Below, piece by piece: positions 39,622 through 48,193 of a DNA stretch of 64,000 nucleotides. Below the pieces are notes generated by a model. The model was not told the DNA's origin. It ran no database searches and was given only the letters and a program-made list of their open reading frames with translations. Both the position numbers and the translations under genes were made by a program. Position 1 is the first letter of the stretch. Every line of letters begins with the position of its first letter. Source of the stretch: Paenibacillus sp. V4I3 (GTDB taxonomy: Bacteria > Bacillota > Bacilli > Paenibacillales > NBRC-103111); contig NZ_JAUSZA010000001.1 in assembly GCF_030817215.1 (NCBI RefSeq), positions 636,501-700,500 of the forward strand, given 5' to 3'.

Positions 39622-41049
39622 CTACTCCTTATTGGGATCTCTCATGCTCTTGCGTGCCACCCCTGTACGATAGGCAGCTTCAACAACAGCCTCCCTTACC
39701 TTTTCAACCACTTTCTGGTTGAAAACGCTCGGGATAATATAAGTCTCGTTCAATTCTTCATCGGTTACGACGGATGCAATGGCCTGAGCAGCCGCCAGCT
39801 TCATTTCCTCATTAATCTCACTCGCCCTGCAATCCAAAGCGCCACGGAAAATACCGGGAAAACAAAGAACGTTATTGATTTGATTCGGCTTATCAGATCT
39901 CCCTGTAGCCATCACTCTCACATATGGCTTGGCAAGCTCAGGATCGATCTCCGGCATTGGGTTCGCCATCGCGAAGACAATGGGGTCCCTCGCCATGGAT
40001 CGGACATCATTTACCGTTAAAATGTTCGGAGCGGAAACGCCAATGAATACATCCGCATGCTGGATAACGTCGGACAAGCTCCCTGCTTCCAAGTTCGGAT
40101 TCGTCATTTGGGCAAACTCGGTCCAATGCGCATTGTCGTACTGTGTATTTCGGTTAATAGCGCCATAGCGGTCCACTCCGATCAAGTTACGCACTCCGGC
40201 GGCTAGCAGCATCTTAGAGCAAGCGATACCTGCAGCCCCAATGCCGTTAACAACAACTTTAATGTCCGACATTTGTTTACCCGTTATTTTCAACGCATTC
40301 AACAAACCGGCCAGCAGCACGACTGCTGTGCCGTGTTGGTCATCATGAAACACGGGAATATCGAGTTCACGCTTCAGCCGTTCTTCGATCTCAAAGCAGC
40401 GAGGCGACGATATGTCCTCTAGATTGATGCCTCCGAACGCCGGAGCTATCGCTTTGATGATGCTGACGATTTCGTCCGGGTCCTTCGTGTCAAGGCAGAT
40501 GGGGAATGCATCCACGCCCGCGAATTGTTTGAACAGCATCGCCTTGCCTTCCATCACCGGCATCGCGGCCAACGGTCCGATGTCGCCAAGCCCAAGTACA
40601 GCCGTACCGTCGGATACCACCGCGATCATATTCCGTTTGATCGTCAGCAAATAGGCTTTGCTTGGCTCTTCCGCAATAGCGGTACAAATTTGAGCGACCC
40701 CAGGGGTGTACACCCGGGACAAATCGTCACGGTTTTTGACTGGAATTTTCGAATTTATCTCAATCTTCCCACCTAAGTGGACAAGGAAGGTCCGGTCCGA
40801 TACGTGAATCACCTTTACACCGCTTAAACTTTGAAGAGACTCGCCGATAAGCTGGCTATGTGTTTGATCGAAAACATTCACAGTAATATCGCGGACAGTA
40901 CTCGTGCGACCAGAAGAAATGACGTCTATGCCTACAATGTCTCCCCCTGTCTTTTCAATGGTAGCAGCGATATCGCCGAGCGAGGTTAACTCTTTATCGA
41001 TTTGAAGCCGAAATATCATATACGTTGTTGCACCGCTTGGAACTGACAT
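39622..41049 (-). CDS. NAD(P)-dependent malic enzyme with N-terminal ACT domain
   Basis: Oxidatively decarboxylates malate to pyruvate. About 475 residues. An ACT-like domain fills residues 5-80 (MIFRLQIDKELTSLGDIAATIEKTGG). The catalytic core has SRVYTPGVAQIC near residue 110 with the Tyr, the Lys in EGKAMLFKQFAG, the metal site FHDDQHGTAVVLLAGL and the NAD motif VVNGIGAAGIACSKMLL. The start is ATG 41049 (or GTG 41061; the GGGAG lies closer to the latter). It is the third gene of the symporter-aspartase-malic enzyme set, which together convert imported aspartate or C4-dicarboxylates to pyruvate. Confidence 0.93.
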   Translation of the reverse strand: MSVPSGATTYMIFRLQIDKELTSLGDIAATIEKTGGDIVGIDVISSGRTSTVRDITVNVFDQTHSQLIGESLQSLSGVKVIHVSDRTFLVHLGGKIEINSKIPVKNRDDLSRVYTPGVAQICTAIAEEPSKAYLLTIKRNMIAVVSDGTAVLGLGDIGPLAAMPVMEGKAMLFKQFAGVDAFPICLDTKDPDEIVSIIKAIAPAFGGINLEDISSPRCFEIEERLKRELDIPVFHDDQHGTAVVLLAGLLNALKITGKQMSDIKVVVNGIGAAGIACSKMLLAAGVRNLIGVDRYGAINRNTQYDNAHWTEFAQMTNPNLEAGSLSDVIQHADVFIGVSAPNILTVNDVRSMARDPIVFAMANPMPEIDPELAKPYVRVMATGRSDKPNQINNVLCFPGIFRGALDCRASEINEEMKLAAAQAIASVVTDEELNETYIIPSVFNQKVVEKVREAVVEAAYRTGVARKSMRDPNKE

Positions 41050-41103
41050 GTTCCTGTTCACACTCCCTTTAATTTTGCTCTAATCGAGCCTTTCCTTTTA
41101 GCT

Positions 41104-42531
41104 TTATTGCTTGCCTTCCAGCAGCTCAGCTCCCGCGATCCCGGGGTTTGTCATCTCATACGGATCGAGAATAATCTGCAATTCCTCTTCCGTCAGAACA
41201 TTGTAGATCAGACAGAGCTCTCTAACAGGCTTTCCTGTTAAAATGGCTTCACGCGCAATTCGGGCCACCACTTCATAGCCGAGATGTGGATTAAGCGCCG
41301 TAATCACGCCTACACTTTGTTCCACATATTGTTTGCAGCGCTCCTCATTAGCTTCGATCCCTTCCAAACAATGCACGCGGAATGCTTGGAATACCTGATT
41401 CATCATGCTAAGCGATTGCAATAAATTGAACACCAGCACAGGCTCCATCACATTAAGTTCAAGCTGTCCCGCCTCGGACGCCAGACATATCGTGTGGTCG
41501 TTGCCTATGACTTGGAATGCTACTTGATTGACGACCTCCGCCATCACTGGATTCACCTTGCCAGGCATAATAGAAGAGCCCGGTTGGCGCGCAGGCAGCT
41601 GAATCTCCCCGAGCCCGGCGCGAGGTCCTGAAGCGAGCAATCGCAAGTCGTTGGCAATCTTGGACATATTGATCATGCACACCTTCAATGCAGACGACAC
41701 TTCGGTGTAAGCATCCGTATTCTGCGTCGCATCCACCAGATGCTCGGCATTGATAAGCGGTAGTCCACTCAGCTCGGCGAGCACTTCCACAACCCGCTTA
41801 ATGTAGCGTGGATCTGCATTTAGGCCAGTTCCAACGGCTGTTGCGCCCATGTTGACTTCATATAAATGATCACGTGTTTGCTTAATCCGCTTAATATCGC
41901 GAGCCAGCACCCGGCTATATGCCTCAAACTCCTGTCCCAGTCGAATGGGTACGCCGTCCTGCAAATGGGTCCGGCCCATTTTGATAATACCGTCGAATTG
42001 AACGGCTTTGATGCAAAACGCCTCGAGCAGCTCTTCCATCGTCACAAGCAGCTTCTCAATCTGAGAGAGTGCGGCAATATGAATCGCGGTCGGAAACGCA
42101 TCATTGGTTGACTGAGCCATATTCACATGTGTATTGGGACTTACTGCAAAATAATCTCCCTTAGTACCCCCGAGCAGCTCGATAGCACGATTGGCGATGA
42201 CCTCGTTGGCATTCATGTTAATGGACGTACCTGCTCCGCCTTGTATCGGATCGACGATGAATTGATCGTGCCATTTACCATCTATAATCTCCTGTGCCGC
42301 TTGAACGACAGCATTCCCGATTCGAGGGTTCAACTGCCTGATCTCCATGTTCGCTACTGCTGCCGCTTTTTTCACAGTCGCCATCGAACGAATTAATTCT
42401 TCATGAATGCGGTAACCTGTTATCGGAAAGTTTTCGACTGCACGCAGTGTTTGAATCCCGTAATAAGCATCTATAGGCACTTCCTTTGAACCAAGAAAAT
42501 CTTTTTCCACCCTTAACTGAGCTGTTGTCAT
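41104..42531 (-). CDS. aspA: Aspartate ammonia-lyase (aspartase)
   Basis: Converts aspartate to fumarate and ammonia; 475 residues. Class II lyase motifs are GGAGTSINMNANEVIANRA near residue 96, STNDAFPTAIHIA near 138, GRTHLQDGVPIRLGQEF near 184 and the signature loop GSSIMPGKVNPVMAEV near 315 with the catalytic Ser. The sequence fits aspartase better than fumarase, and the neighbouring dicarboxylate/amino-acid symporter and malic enzyme agree with that. The start is ATG 42531, after GGGGGA. It lies downstream of the symporter gene, with 25 bases between them. Confidence 0.9.
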   Translation of the reverse strand: MTTAQLRVEKDFLGSKEVPIDAYYGIQTLRAVENFPITGYRIHEELIRSMATVKKAAAVANMEIRQLNPRIGNAVVQAAQEIIDGKWHDQFIVDPIQGGAGTSINMNANEVIANRAIELLGGTKGDYFAVSPNTHVNMAQSTNDAFPTAIHIAALSQIEKLLVTMEELLEAFCIKAVQFDGIIKMGRTHLQDGVPIRLGQEFEAYSRVLARDIKRIKQTRDHLYEVNMGATAVGTGLNADPRYIKRVVEVLAELSGLPLINAEHLVDATQNTDAYTEVSSALKVCMINMSKIANDLRLLASGPRAGLGEIQLPARQPGSSIMPGKVNPVMAEVVNQVAFQVIGNDHTICLASEAGQLELNVMEPVLVFNLLQSLSMMNQVFQAFRVHCLEGIEANEERCKQYVEQSVGVITALNPHLGYEVVARIAREAILTGKPVRELCLIYNVLTEEELQIILDPYEMTNPGIAGAELLEGKQ

Positions 42532-42556
42532 TGTCTTATCCCCCAAGTGATTTCAA

Positions 42557-43822
42557 TTACGCAGCTTTTTTAACAGATTCTACATATTGCTTGCCTTTTT
42601 TCTTATCGTACTGCCCTTCCCACTTCGCCATGACAACCGCGGCAATGGAATTGCCGATCACATTGACTGCCGTGCGGGCCATATCCAGAATACGGTCAAT
42701 TCCTGCGATAAAAGCAAGTCCTTCGAGCGGAATCCCAACCGATCCCAGCGTAGCCAGCAGCACGATAAATGATGCACCCGGCACACCAGCAATTCCTTTG
42801 GATGTGAGCATAAGAGCAAGCATCAAGGTGATCTGAGCGCTGATCGACATGTCAATGCCATACATTTGAGCAATAAATAGAGCAGCTATGGCTTGATACA
42901 GCGTAGAGCCGTCCAGGTTGAACGAGTAGCCCGTAGGAATGACAAAAGAGGTGATAGCCTTCGGTACACCGAATTTCTCCATTTTCTCCATCATCTTAGG
43001 CATTGCCGTTTCGGAGCTTGCTGTAGAGAAAGCGAGGATCAGCTCGTCTTTTAGAATGCGAATAATGGTCATTACACTGGTGCCGCAAAGCTTCGAGATC
43101 AAGCCGAGCACGACGAACACGAACAGGAACATCCCAAGGTACACAGCAAGCACCAGCTTACCCAGTGGAACCAAGGAGCCTACCCCGAATTTGGAAACCG
43201 TCACACCAATCAATCCGAAAACACCAAGCGGTGCGAATTTCATAATTTGGTTGGTCACCCAAAACATCGATTCTGAGAGTCCCTGAAAGAAGGATAAAAC
43301 CGGCTTCCCTTTCTCACCAACTGCGGCAATACCCAAGCCAAGAAATACCGAGAAGAAAATAATGGCCAGCATATCACCTGCAACAAAAGATTCAAACACG
43401 TTTCTCGGAACGATATTGACGAACGTATCAATGAAGCTATGGTTGGTCATCTTCTCCGTCGCTTCGACGTACTTGTTAATATCCGTCTTGGCAAGCGCAG
43501 ACATATTGACGCCCGCTCCAGGCTTCAACAGATTGGCCACGACTAATCCAAAAATAATGGCGATCGTCGTTACGATTTCAAAATAAAGAATCGTCTTTCC
43601 GCCGAGCTTGCCCAGCCTTTTCATATCCCCAACGCCCGCTACTCCGACAACAAGCGAAGAAACGACGATAGGAACGACAATCATTTTAATCAAACGGATG
43701 AAAATATCGCCCAATGGCTTTAAGTAGCTCTCAACAGTTGGGTTTCCAAAAAATATAGCTCCTACGATAATCCCCAAAATGAGACCAAACAAAATTTGAA
43801 ATGCTAATCCGAACTTTTTCAT
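42557..43822 (-). CDS. DctA/GltP-type dicarboxylate or amino acid:cation symporter
   Basis: A membrane transporter of 421 residues, DAACS family. It contains VPIVVSSLVVGVAGVGDM near residue 50, the serine-rich loop FSTASSETAMPKMME near 265 and the substrate-binding motif IPTGYSFNLDGSTLYQ near 300. It imports C4-dicarboxylates, aspartate or glutamate with Na+ or H+. It heads the operon with aspA and the malic enzyme and lies divergently from a GlnK/GlnL-type two-component system. A cre-like sequence (GTTAAGCGCTTTCT, 43839-43852) lies in its leader, pointing to catabolite repression. Confidence 0.9.
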   Translation of the reverse strand: MKKFGLAFQILFGLILGIIVGAIFFGNPTVESYLKPLGDIFIRLIKMIVVPIVVSSLVVGVAGVGDMKRLGKLGGKTILYFEIVTTIAIIFGLVVANLLKPGAGVNMSALAKTDINKYVEATEKMTNHSFIDTFVNIVPRNVFESFVAGDMLAIIFFSVFLGLGIAAVGEKGKPVLSFFQGLSESMFWVTNQIMKFAPLGVFGLIGVTVSKFGVGSLVPLGKLVLAVYLGMFLFVFVVLGLISKLCGTSVMTIIRILKDELILAFSTASSETAMPKMMEKMEKFGVPKAITSFVIPTGYSFNLDGSTLYQAIAALFIAQMYGIDMSISAQITLMLALMLTSKGIAGVPGASFIVLLATLGSVGIPLEGLAFIAGIDRILDMARTAVNVIGNSIAAVVMAKWEGQYDKKKGKQYVESVKKAA

Positions 43823-43838
43823 GATGATTCCCCCTCTT

Positions 43839-43852
43839 GTTAAGCGCTTTCT
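43839..43852 (-). promoter_or_regulatory. cre-like site upstream of the symporter gene
   Basis: On the minus strand AGAAAGCGCTTAAC matches the CcpA cre core GAAAGCGCTT. It lies 17 bases before the start codon, so binding would act as a block in the leader. Confidence 0.45.
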
Positions 43853-44051
43853 TTTTCATGAAAGCTTTTGGTGGCGCTTTAATAGTTTTCATCTTAGCGG
43901 GGAATCTACAGAAAGCTAGACGAATCTACAATTTCTCATTAAATTTTTCAAAATATATTCGTGTGTAAAAGCAATCTATAGGTATTGAAGGAATAACGCA
44001 AACTATGTCGAATGACTTTTACTTCATGTGAGAAGGAGGGAACAAGACACT

Positions 44052-45323
44052 TTGAAGGAAAAATGGTTCCTGCTAATACTCATGATTATTTCGGTTCCCA
44101 TCGCAGGGGAGTTGAATTTCTATCCGTTTCGAGATGAGTTTCGGGTCAGCTTAGGCACCCCCACCTTCTTCCTTTTCCTGTTGTGGCTGCGGACTCCTTC
44201 CCCGTATATCTCAGGTCTTCTTGTCGGGATATCGGTTGCAATCTTTCGCACAGGGCTTCAGGCGTTCCTTAACTCGGATTGGAACTGGTCCGCTTCCTTT
44301 CATCATCATTATCCAGTATTCTTCTACTACCTGACCTATGGAATCGTCTTCACGGCGGTTCGTATGAACCGGCATCATAATCGGCCTCTTATAGTCGGCT
44401 TTCTAGGCGTTTCGATTGAAATTGCCGCGACGTCGGCGGAACTACTATTTCGATATACATCCATCACCGAGATGACTTCACTTACCACCTGGAATCAGAT
44501 TGCCTTAATTGCTTTTTTTCGCAGTTTTTTCGTACTAGGAATTTTCAATATCGTGAAGTTGCGACATTCGAGGGCAGCCGAAGAGCAGCAGCGCAAAGAA
44601 AACGAGAAGATGCTCATGCTTATTTCCGAGCTATATGAAGAATCTATTCAGTTGAAGAAAACGCTGCACAATGCGGAATATATAACGCGGGTTAGCTATG
44701 AACTGTATCGGTCTTTAAAGGATGTACATCAACCAGGGCTTGATGACCTGTCGCAAAAAGCGCTCCGAATCGCCGGTCAGGTTCATGAAATCAAAAAAGA
44801 TAATCAGCGGATTTATGCGGGGTTGTCCGGATTAATTTCACATGATAGCGATTACATGCCGATGGATGAATTGGTTGGAATCGTCTTACGTTCTAATGAG
44901 AAATATGCCAGATCCCTCAGCAAGAAGATTGCATTCTCGCTGAAGAACGATGGCGAATTCCCATTATGTCACGTGTATGCCACCCTATCCTTACTCAATA
45001 ACCTAGTGACTAATGCCGTTGAAGCAATTCGGGAATCGGGCTATATCAGGATTAGCGTGATACGAAGCGGAGATGATATCGTTATCAGTGTAATTGATAA
45101 CGGTCCGGGTATTGCGCCTAAACATCAGGATCGAATCTTCATGCCAGGGTTTACTATGAAATACGATGAATCCGGCAACCCTTCTACAGGTATAGGACTC
45201 GCTTACGTGAAACAAGAAGTCGAGCTGCTTCATGGAACCATACGAGTTCAAGCCGGAAGTGACGGGGTTGGTGCTAATTTCATCATCACTTTGCCAGTGA
45301 GCCAGATAGGAAAGGAGGAATAG
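44052..45323 (+). CDS. GlnK-type sensor histidine kinase
   Basis: About 423 residues. The start is TTG 44052, about 12 bases after AAGGAGG (the in-frame GTG at 44028 precedes that site). Residues 1-170 hold about five hydrophobic helices, as in YcbA/GlnK kinases. A coiled coil (RAAEEQQRKENEKMLMLIS) leads to a short dimerisation region. The GHKL ATPase contains LLNNLVTNAVEAIRESG (N box), ISVIDNGPGIAPKHQDRIF (G1) and STGIGLAYVKQEVELLHG (G2). It is followed one base later by its regulator. In B. subtilis the related pair controls glutamine uptake; here the adjacent operon suggests aspartate or C4-dicarboxylate control. Confidence 0.85.
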   Translation: MKEKWFLLILMIISVPIAGELNFYPFRDEFRVSLGTPTFFLFLLWLRTPSPYISGLLVGISVAIFRTGLQAFLNSDWNWSASFHHHYPVFFYYLTYGIVFTAVRMNRHHNRPLIVGFLGVSIEIAATSAELLFRYTSITEMTSLTTWNQIALIAFFRSFFVLGIFNIVKLRHSRAAEEQQRKENEKMLMLISELYEESIQLKKTLHNAEYITRVSYELYRSLKDVHQPGLDDLSQKALRIAGQVHEIKKDNQRIYAGLSGLISHDSDYMPMDELVGIVLRSNEKYARSLSKKIAFSLKNDGEFPLCHVYATLSLLNNLVTNAVEAIRESGYIRISVIRSGDDIVISVIDNGPGIAPKHQDRIFMPGFTMKYDESGNPSTGIGLAYVKQEVELLHGTIRVQAGSDGVGANFIITLPVSQIGKEE

Positions 45324-45324
45324 C

Positions 45325-46257
45325 ATGATGCGTTTTTTTATTATCGATGACGATCCGGCCGTACGTTCCATGCTGGAGCTAATTATTGAGGATGAGGATT
45401 TGGGAAGCGTAGTAGGTGAAGCCCCAGATGGGGCGCACATTGACAGCGATCTACTTGCCCTCATGCAAGTAGATATCGTTCTTATCGATTTATTGATGCC
45501 TGATCGTGACGGCATAGAAACCGTGCGTGAGATTTCCGGTAACTTCGAAGGCAAAATCATCATGATTTCTCAAGTAGAGTCGAAGGAAATGATTGGGTTG
45601 GCTTATTCCTGTGGAATTGAATATTACATCACGAAACCGATCAACCGATTGGAATTAATCGCCGTTATTCGTAAGGTTTCCGAGCTGCTTCGGCTGCACC
45701 AATCCATAAGAAACATTCAGAAATCACTAAGTGCCCTCGGCATTAACGGTGCCCTTACGGAGAAAGATTCGTCTTCCAGTGCAAAAACAATAGTAACAAG
45801 CGGGAATTATGTCTTATCCGACCTTGGATTAATCGGTGAGTCCGGCTGCAAGGACTTATTGGAGATGCTTGATTATCTGTATCGTACCGATATGAAACAT
45901 CCGCTCGCGCTTAACTTTCCGCCGCTTCATGAAATTTTTCAAAAAGTCGCCGAAAAAAAAATAGCCCCCTCAGCCTCCGGAAGCGATTTGAGAAAAGAAG
46001 TCAAGGCAGCCGAGCAGCGGGTACGCCGGACTGTGAACCAAGCGCTAACAAACCTTGCCTCCCTGGGATTGATTGATTATTCGAATCCGAAGTTTGAGGA
46101 ATACTCAAATAAATTTTTTGACCTAAGCGATATCCGCAAAAGAATGAGGGAACTGGAGAACAAGGAAGATGAATCTCAGAGTATAATCCGACAAAATACA
46201 AAAAAGTTTATTCAGGTGCTTTATTTGGAAGCCAAAAAATTGATTAGCCAGCTGTGA
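45325..46257 (+). CDS. GlnL/YcbB-type response regulator
   Basis: The product has 310 residues and GGAGG stands six bases before the ATG. The receiver domain (1-120) has FIIDDDPAVRSML, phospho-Asp in VLIDLLMPDRDG near residue 54 and Lys in YYITKPINRLEL. The C-terminal part (about 150-300) is the YcbB output domain, helical and ending LDYLYRTD...; the region KEVKAAEQRVRRTVNQALTN resembles its DNA-binding helix. It is co-transcribed with the kinase. The pair is divergent from the symporter operon, so direct control of symporter-aspA-malic enzyme is the simplest hypothesis. Confidence 0.87.
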   Translation: MMRFFIIDDDPAVRSMLELIIEDEDLGSVVGEAPDGAHIDSDLLALMQVDIVLIDLLMPDRDGIETVREISGNFEGKIIMISQVESKEMIGLAYSCGIEYYITKPINRLELIAVIRKVSELLRLHQSIRNIQKSLSALGINGALTEKDSSSSAKTIVTSGNYVLSDLGLIGESGCKDLLEMLDYLYRTDMKHPLALNFPPLHEIFQKVAEKKIAPSASGSDLRKEVKAAEQRVRRTVNQALTNLASLGLIDYSNPKFEEYSNKFFDLSDIRKRMRELENKEDESQSIIRQNTKKFIQVLYLEAKKLISQL

Positions 46258-46317
46258 GGAAGTTCCGTATAATTTGACCCGGAATATTCAATCAGGGAGT
46301 CAGTAATCGATCGCAAA

Positions 46318-46359
46318 AAAAAATGGCAGAGCAAGAATAAACCTTGCACCACCATTTTT
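46318..46359. terminator. Hairpin terminator between convergent genes
   Basis: AAAAATGG and CCATTTTT outer arms with an inner GCAAG / CTTGC stem. It can serve the glnL-type gene and the 46451-46891 gene. Confidence 0.7.
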
Positions 46360-46450
46360 CTGCTTTTCTAACATTCTTGACAATCGAACTATCTCTCGAG
46401 CGAAATCATTCTACTTTCGAGGCAGCTCCTTTCACTATAAAGGAGCGGCA

Positions 46451-46891
46451 CTATACTCGGTAGTTATCGCTTCTCCAGCTCCTGATCGACTTTTTGATCG
46501 CGTCAGGTGCCAACTGCTCCGCGGCAGCCTTCTTACAAAGTGTAGGAAACTCCTCATCGGAAGCAAAGCGTAGAGCCGCAATTTGCCCTATCGTGAGCTT
46601 GGCATCCAACAGCTTCTGGGTCAACACATAGTGCCTTAGATTCTCTTCTGCCCGTATCGCGCGATCCTGCGCTTTTAACGGATAGGACCGTACAAGCAGG
46701 AATACAATGACTAAAATGATAGAAATGAGCAGAAAAATAACCGCGGGCAGTATGTCTACCCCGGATTGCACTGACCTAACGAGCTGGATAAGTGATAAAA
46801 TCACTAAACCCAGCGCCAGCACACTGTAAACAAAGTGAAACAGCGGATGCATTCTACGATGATTCGCATAGTTTTGATGTCCGTTACTCAT
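46451..46891 (-). CDS. DUF6526 membrane protein
   Basis: The product has 146 residues. An N-terminal Asn/His-rich segment (GHQNYANHRRMHPLFHF) precedes two transmembrane helices (about 18-37 and 48-68) and a cytoplasmic helix region with RAEENLRHYVLTQKLLD and CKKAAAEQLAPDAIKKSIRS. The pattern matches DUF6526, a family of unknown function. Its start overlaps the end of the small HTH gene by four bases, so the two are coupled. Confidence 0.72.
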   Translation of the reverse strand: MSNGHQNYANHRRMHPLFHFVYSVLALGLVILSLIQLVRSVQSGVDILPAVIFLLISIILVIVFLLVRSYPLKAQDRAIRAEENLRHYVLTQKLLDAKLTIGQIAALRFASDEEFPTLCKKAAAEQLAPDAIKKSIRSWRSDNYRV

Positions 46892-47115
46892 AATTTCTCT
46901 ACGATTTCATCGATCTCACTTTTTAATAACAGGTAGCGATGAACACTTCTCATAATTGGCACTTTGGTTAACTTGTTTTTGTCCACATACAGTTTCATCT
47001 GATCTTTAGAAAGACCTAATGATTCTCCTGCTTCCATAACGGTTAGTACTTCTTCATTACTTGTAGCGTTGAACGTTGACTTCACTTTCTGATTCCAGTC
47101 TTCAAAAGTATTCAT
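46888..47115 (-). CDS. Small helix-turn-helix protein, excisionase-like
   Basis: The product has 75 residues. AAGGGTG precedes the ATG. The centre reads VMEAGESLGLSKDQMKLYVD, then a wing-like KVPIMRSVHRYLLLKSEID, as in MerR/excisionase-type DNA-binding domains of single-domain regulators. No integrase or phage gene is near, so a recombination role is unlikely. It may be a transcription factor for the coupled DUF6526 gene. Confidence 0.6.
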   Translation of the reverse strand: MNTFEDWNQKVKSTFNATSNEEVLTVMEAGESLGLSKDQMKLYVDKNKLTKVPIMRSVHRYLLLKSEIDEIVEKL

Positions 47116-47191
47116 TTACACGCACCCTTCTAATTCCGTTACATTGATTATACCACAGAAATTAAAAGAGGCATCATCCAATTAGCGGATA

Positions 47192-47950
47192 CTACTTCAC
47201 ATCCTCATCATTTAAAAGCTCCAGCAGCGCTTGTGGCAGAGCAAATTGCTGATTGTTAATAATAATTCGATTCAACTTATCGTCCATTGTTTCCGATTGC
47301 TCTTCTTTAATAACTTCAATTTCGGCATGCAAGCGTTCCATTTGCAGATCCAAGGCTGACGCGGCTGCAGCCGCTTGCTTTAATTCATCCAGAAGCCGCG
47401 CTGGTACAGCTTGATTGCCTTGATTGAACTTATAATAGATTTTATGCTCCAAACTGGCCCAAAAGTCCATCGCAATCGTTCGAATCTGAACTTCGATGCA
47501 CACACTTTCTAATCGATCCGACATATGTACAGGCACTTCGATGATCAAATGAAGACTTTGGTACCCATTAGGCTTCGGGTTCTTAATATAATCCTTCTCA
47601 TCCAGTACTTTAAGGTCGCCTTGACTCTTCAGCATCTGGCTTATGACATAAATATCAGAGACAAACGAACACGTAATCCGCATACCTGCAATGTCCTTAA
47701 TGCTCTCCTTAATCCCTGAGAACGAGAGGTCGCCTCCCTTTCTATTGAGCTTGTGAAAGATGCTTTCCGGTGACTTCAAGCGAGATTTGGTATGTTCAAT
47801 CGGATTATATTCATGCAGCATTTCGAATTCCTGCACGAGAATTTCAATTCTAGTCTCTATTTCATCCAGTGCAAACTTATACGTCATCATAAATCGTGTC
47901 AGTTCGTTTTTGAATCGTTTTAAATCATTGATCGAAAGTTGATTCATCAT
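47192..47950 (-). CDS. Small alarmone synthetase (RelA/SpoT domain, SAS type)
   Basis: Synthesises (p)ppGpp from ATP and GDP/GTP. It is 252 residues long, without the HD hydrolase, TGS or ACT domains of long Rel proteins. Motifs are HTKSRLKSPESIFHKLNRKG near residue 55, IKDIAGMRITCSFVSD near 87, KNPKPNGYQSLHLIIEVP near 122 and EVQIRTIAMDFWASLEHKIYYK near 155. The C-terminal 70 residues are helical, as needed for tetramer formation. I cannot separate the RelP (YwaC) and RelQ (YjbM) subgroups with confidence. It is transcribed alone. Confidence 0.88.
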   Translation of the reverse strand: MMNQLSINDLKRFKNELTRFMMTYKFALDEIETRIEILVQEFEMLHEYNPIEHTKSRLKSPESIFHKLNRKGGDLSFSGIKESIKDIAGMRITCSFVSDIYVISQMLKSQGDLKVLDEKDYIKNPKPNGYQSLHLIIEVPVHMSDRLESVCIEVQIRTIAMDFWASLEHKIYYKFNQGNQAVPARLLDELKQAAAAASALDLQMERLHAEIEVIKEEQSETMDDKLNRIIINNQQFALPQALLELLNDEDVK

Positions 47951-48037
47951 GATTGTTCCATCCTTTGGTCGTGGTTATTTTACCAGTCCTAGCTAGTGTA
48001 ATTCACATGTATCACTTGGCGCAAATTTGGTGTTCTA

Positions 48038-48067
48038 TTGACATCTTCCGTGGCGTCTTGGTATAGT
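48038..48067 (+). promoter_or_regulatory. Promoter of the 48194-49000 gene
   Basis: TTGACA (48038-48043) and TATAGT (48062-48067) with an 18-base spacer, upstream of the structured leader. Confidence 0.6.
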
Positions 48068-48100
48068 ACTCCTATCATATTCGAGTGAATACTTACGACG

Positions 48101-48150
48101 GAAGCACCCGTAAGATAAGGCCGATGGCCTTTCTTGCAGGTGCTTTTTTT
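48101..48150 (+). terminator. Structured leader ending in a terminator; possible attenuator or small RNA
   Basis: Three stacked stems, GCACC/GGTGC, GTAAG/CTTGC and GGCC/GGCC, are separated by small internal loops and end in seven T. The element lies 35-85 bases after a promoter and 44 bases before the coding start, so it must be read through for the gene to be expressed. The ligand or factor is unknown. Confidence 0.6.
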
Positions 48151-48193
48151 GTTGTATTCACATCACACTTTCAAATTTGAAGGAGGTTGTCTA

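Noticed and set aside
46888..47115. Excisionase of an integrated element
   Set aside because: The small HTH protein has no integrase, attachment repeat or phage gene near it.
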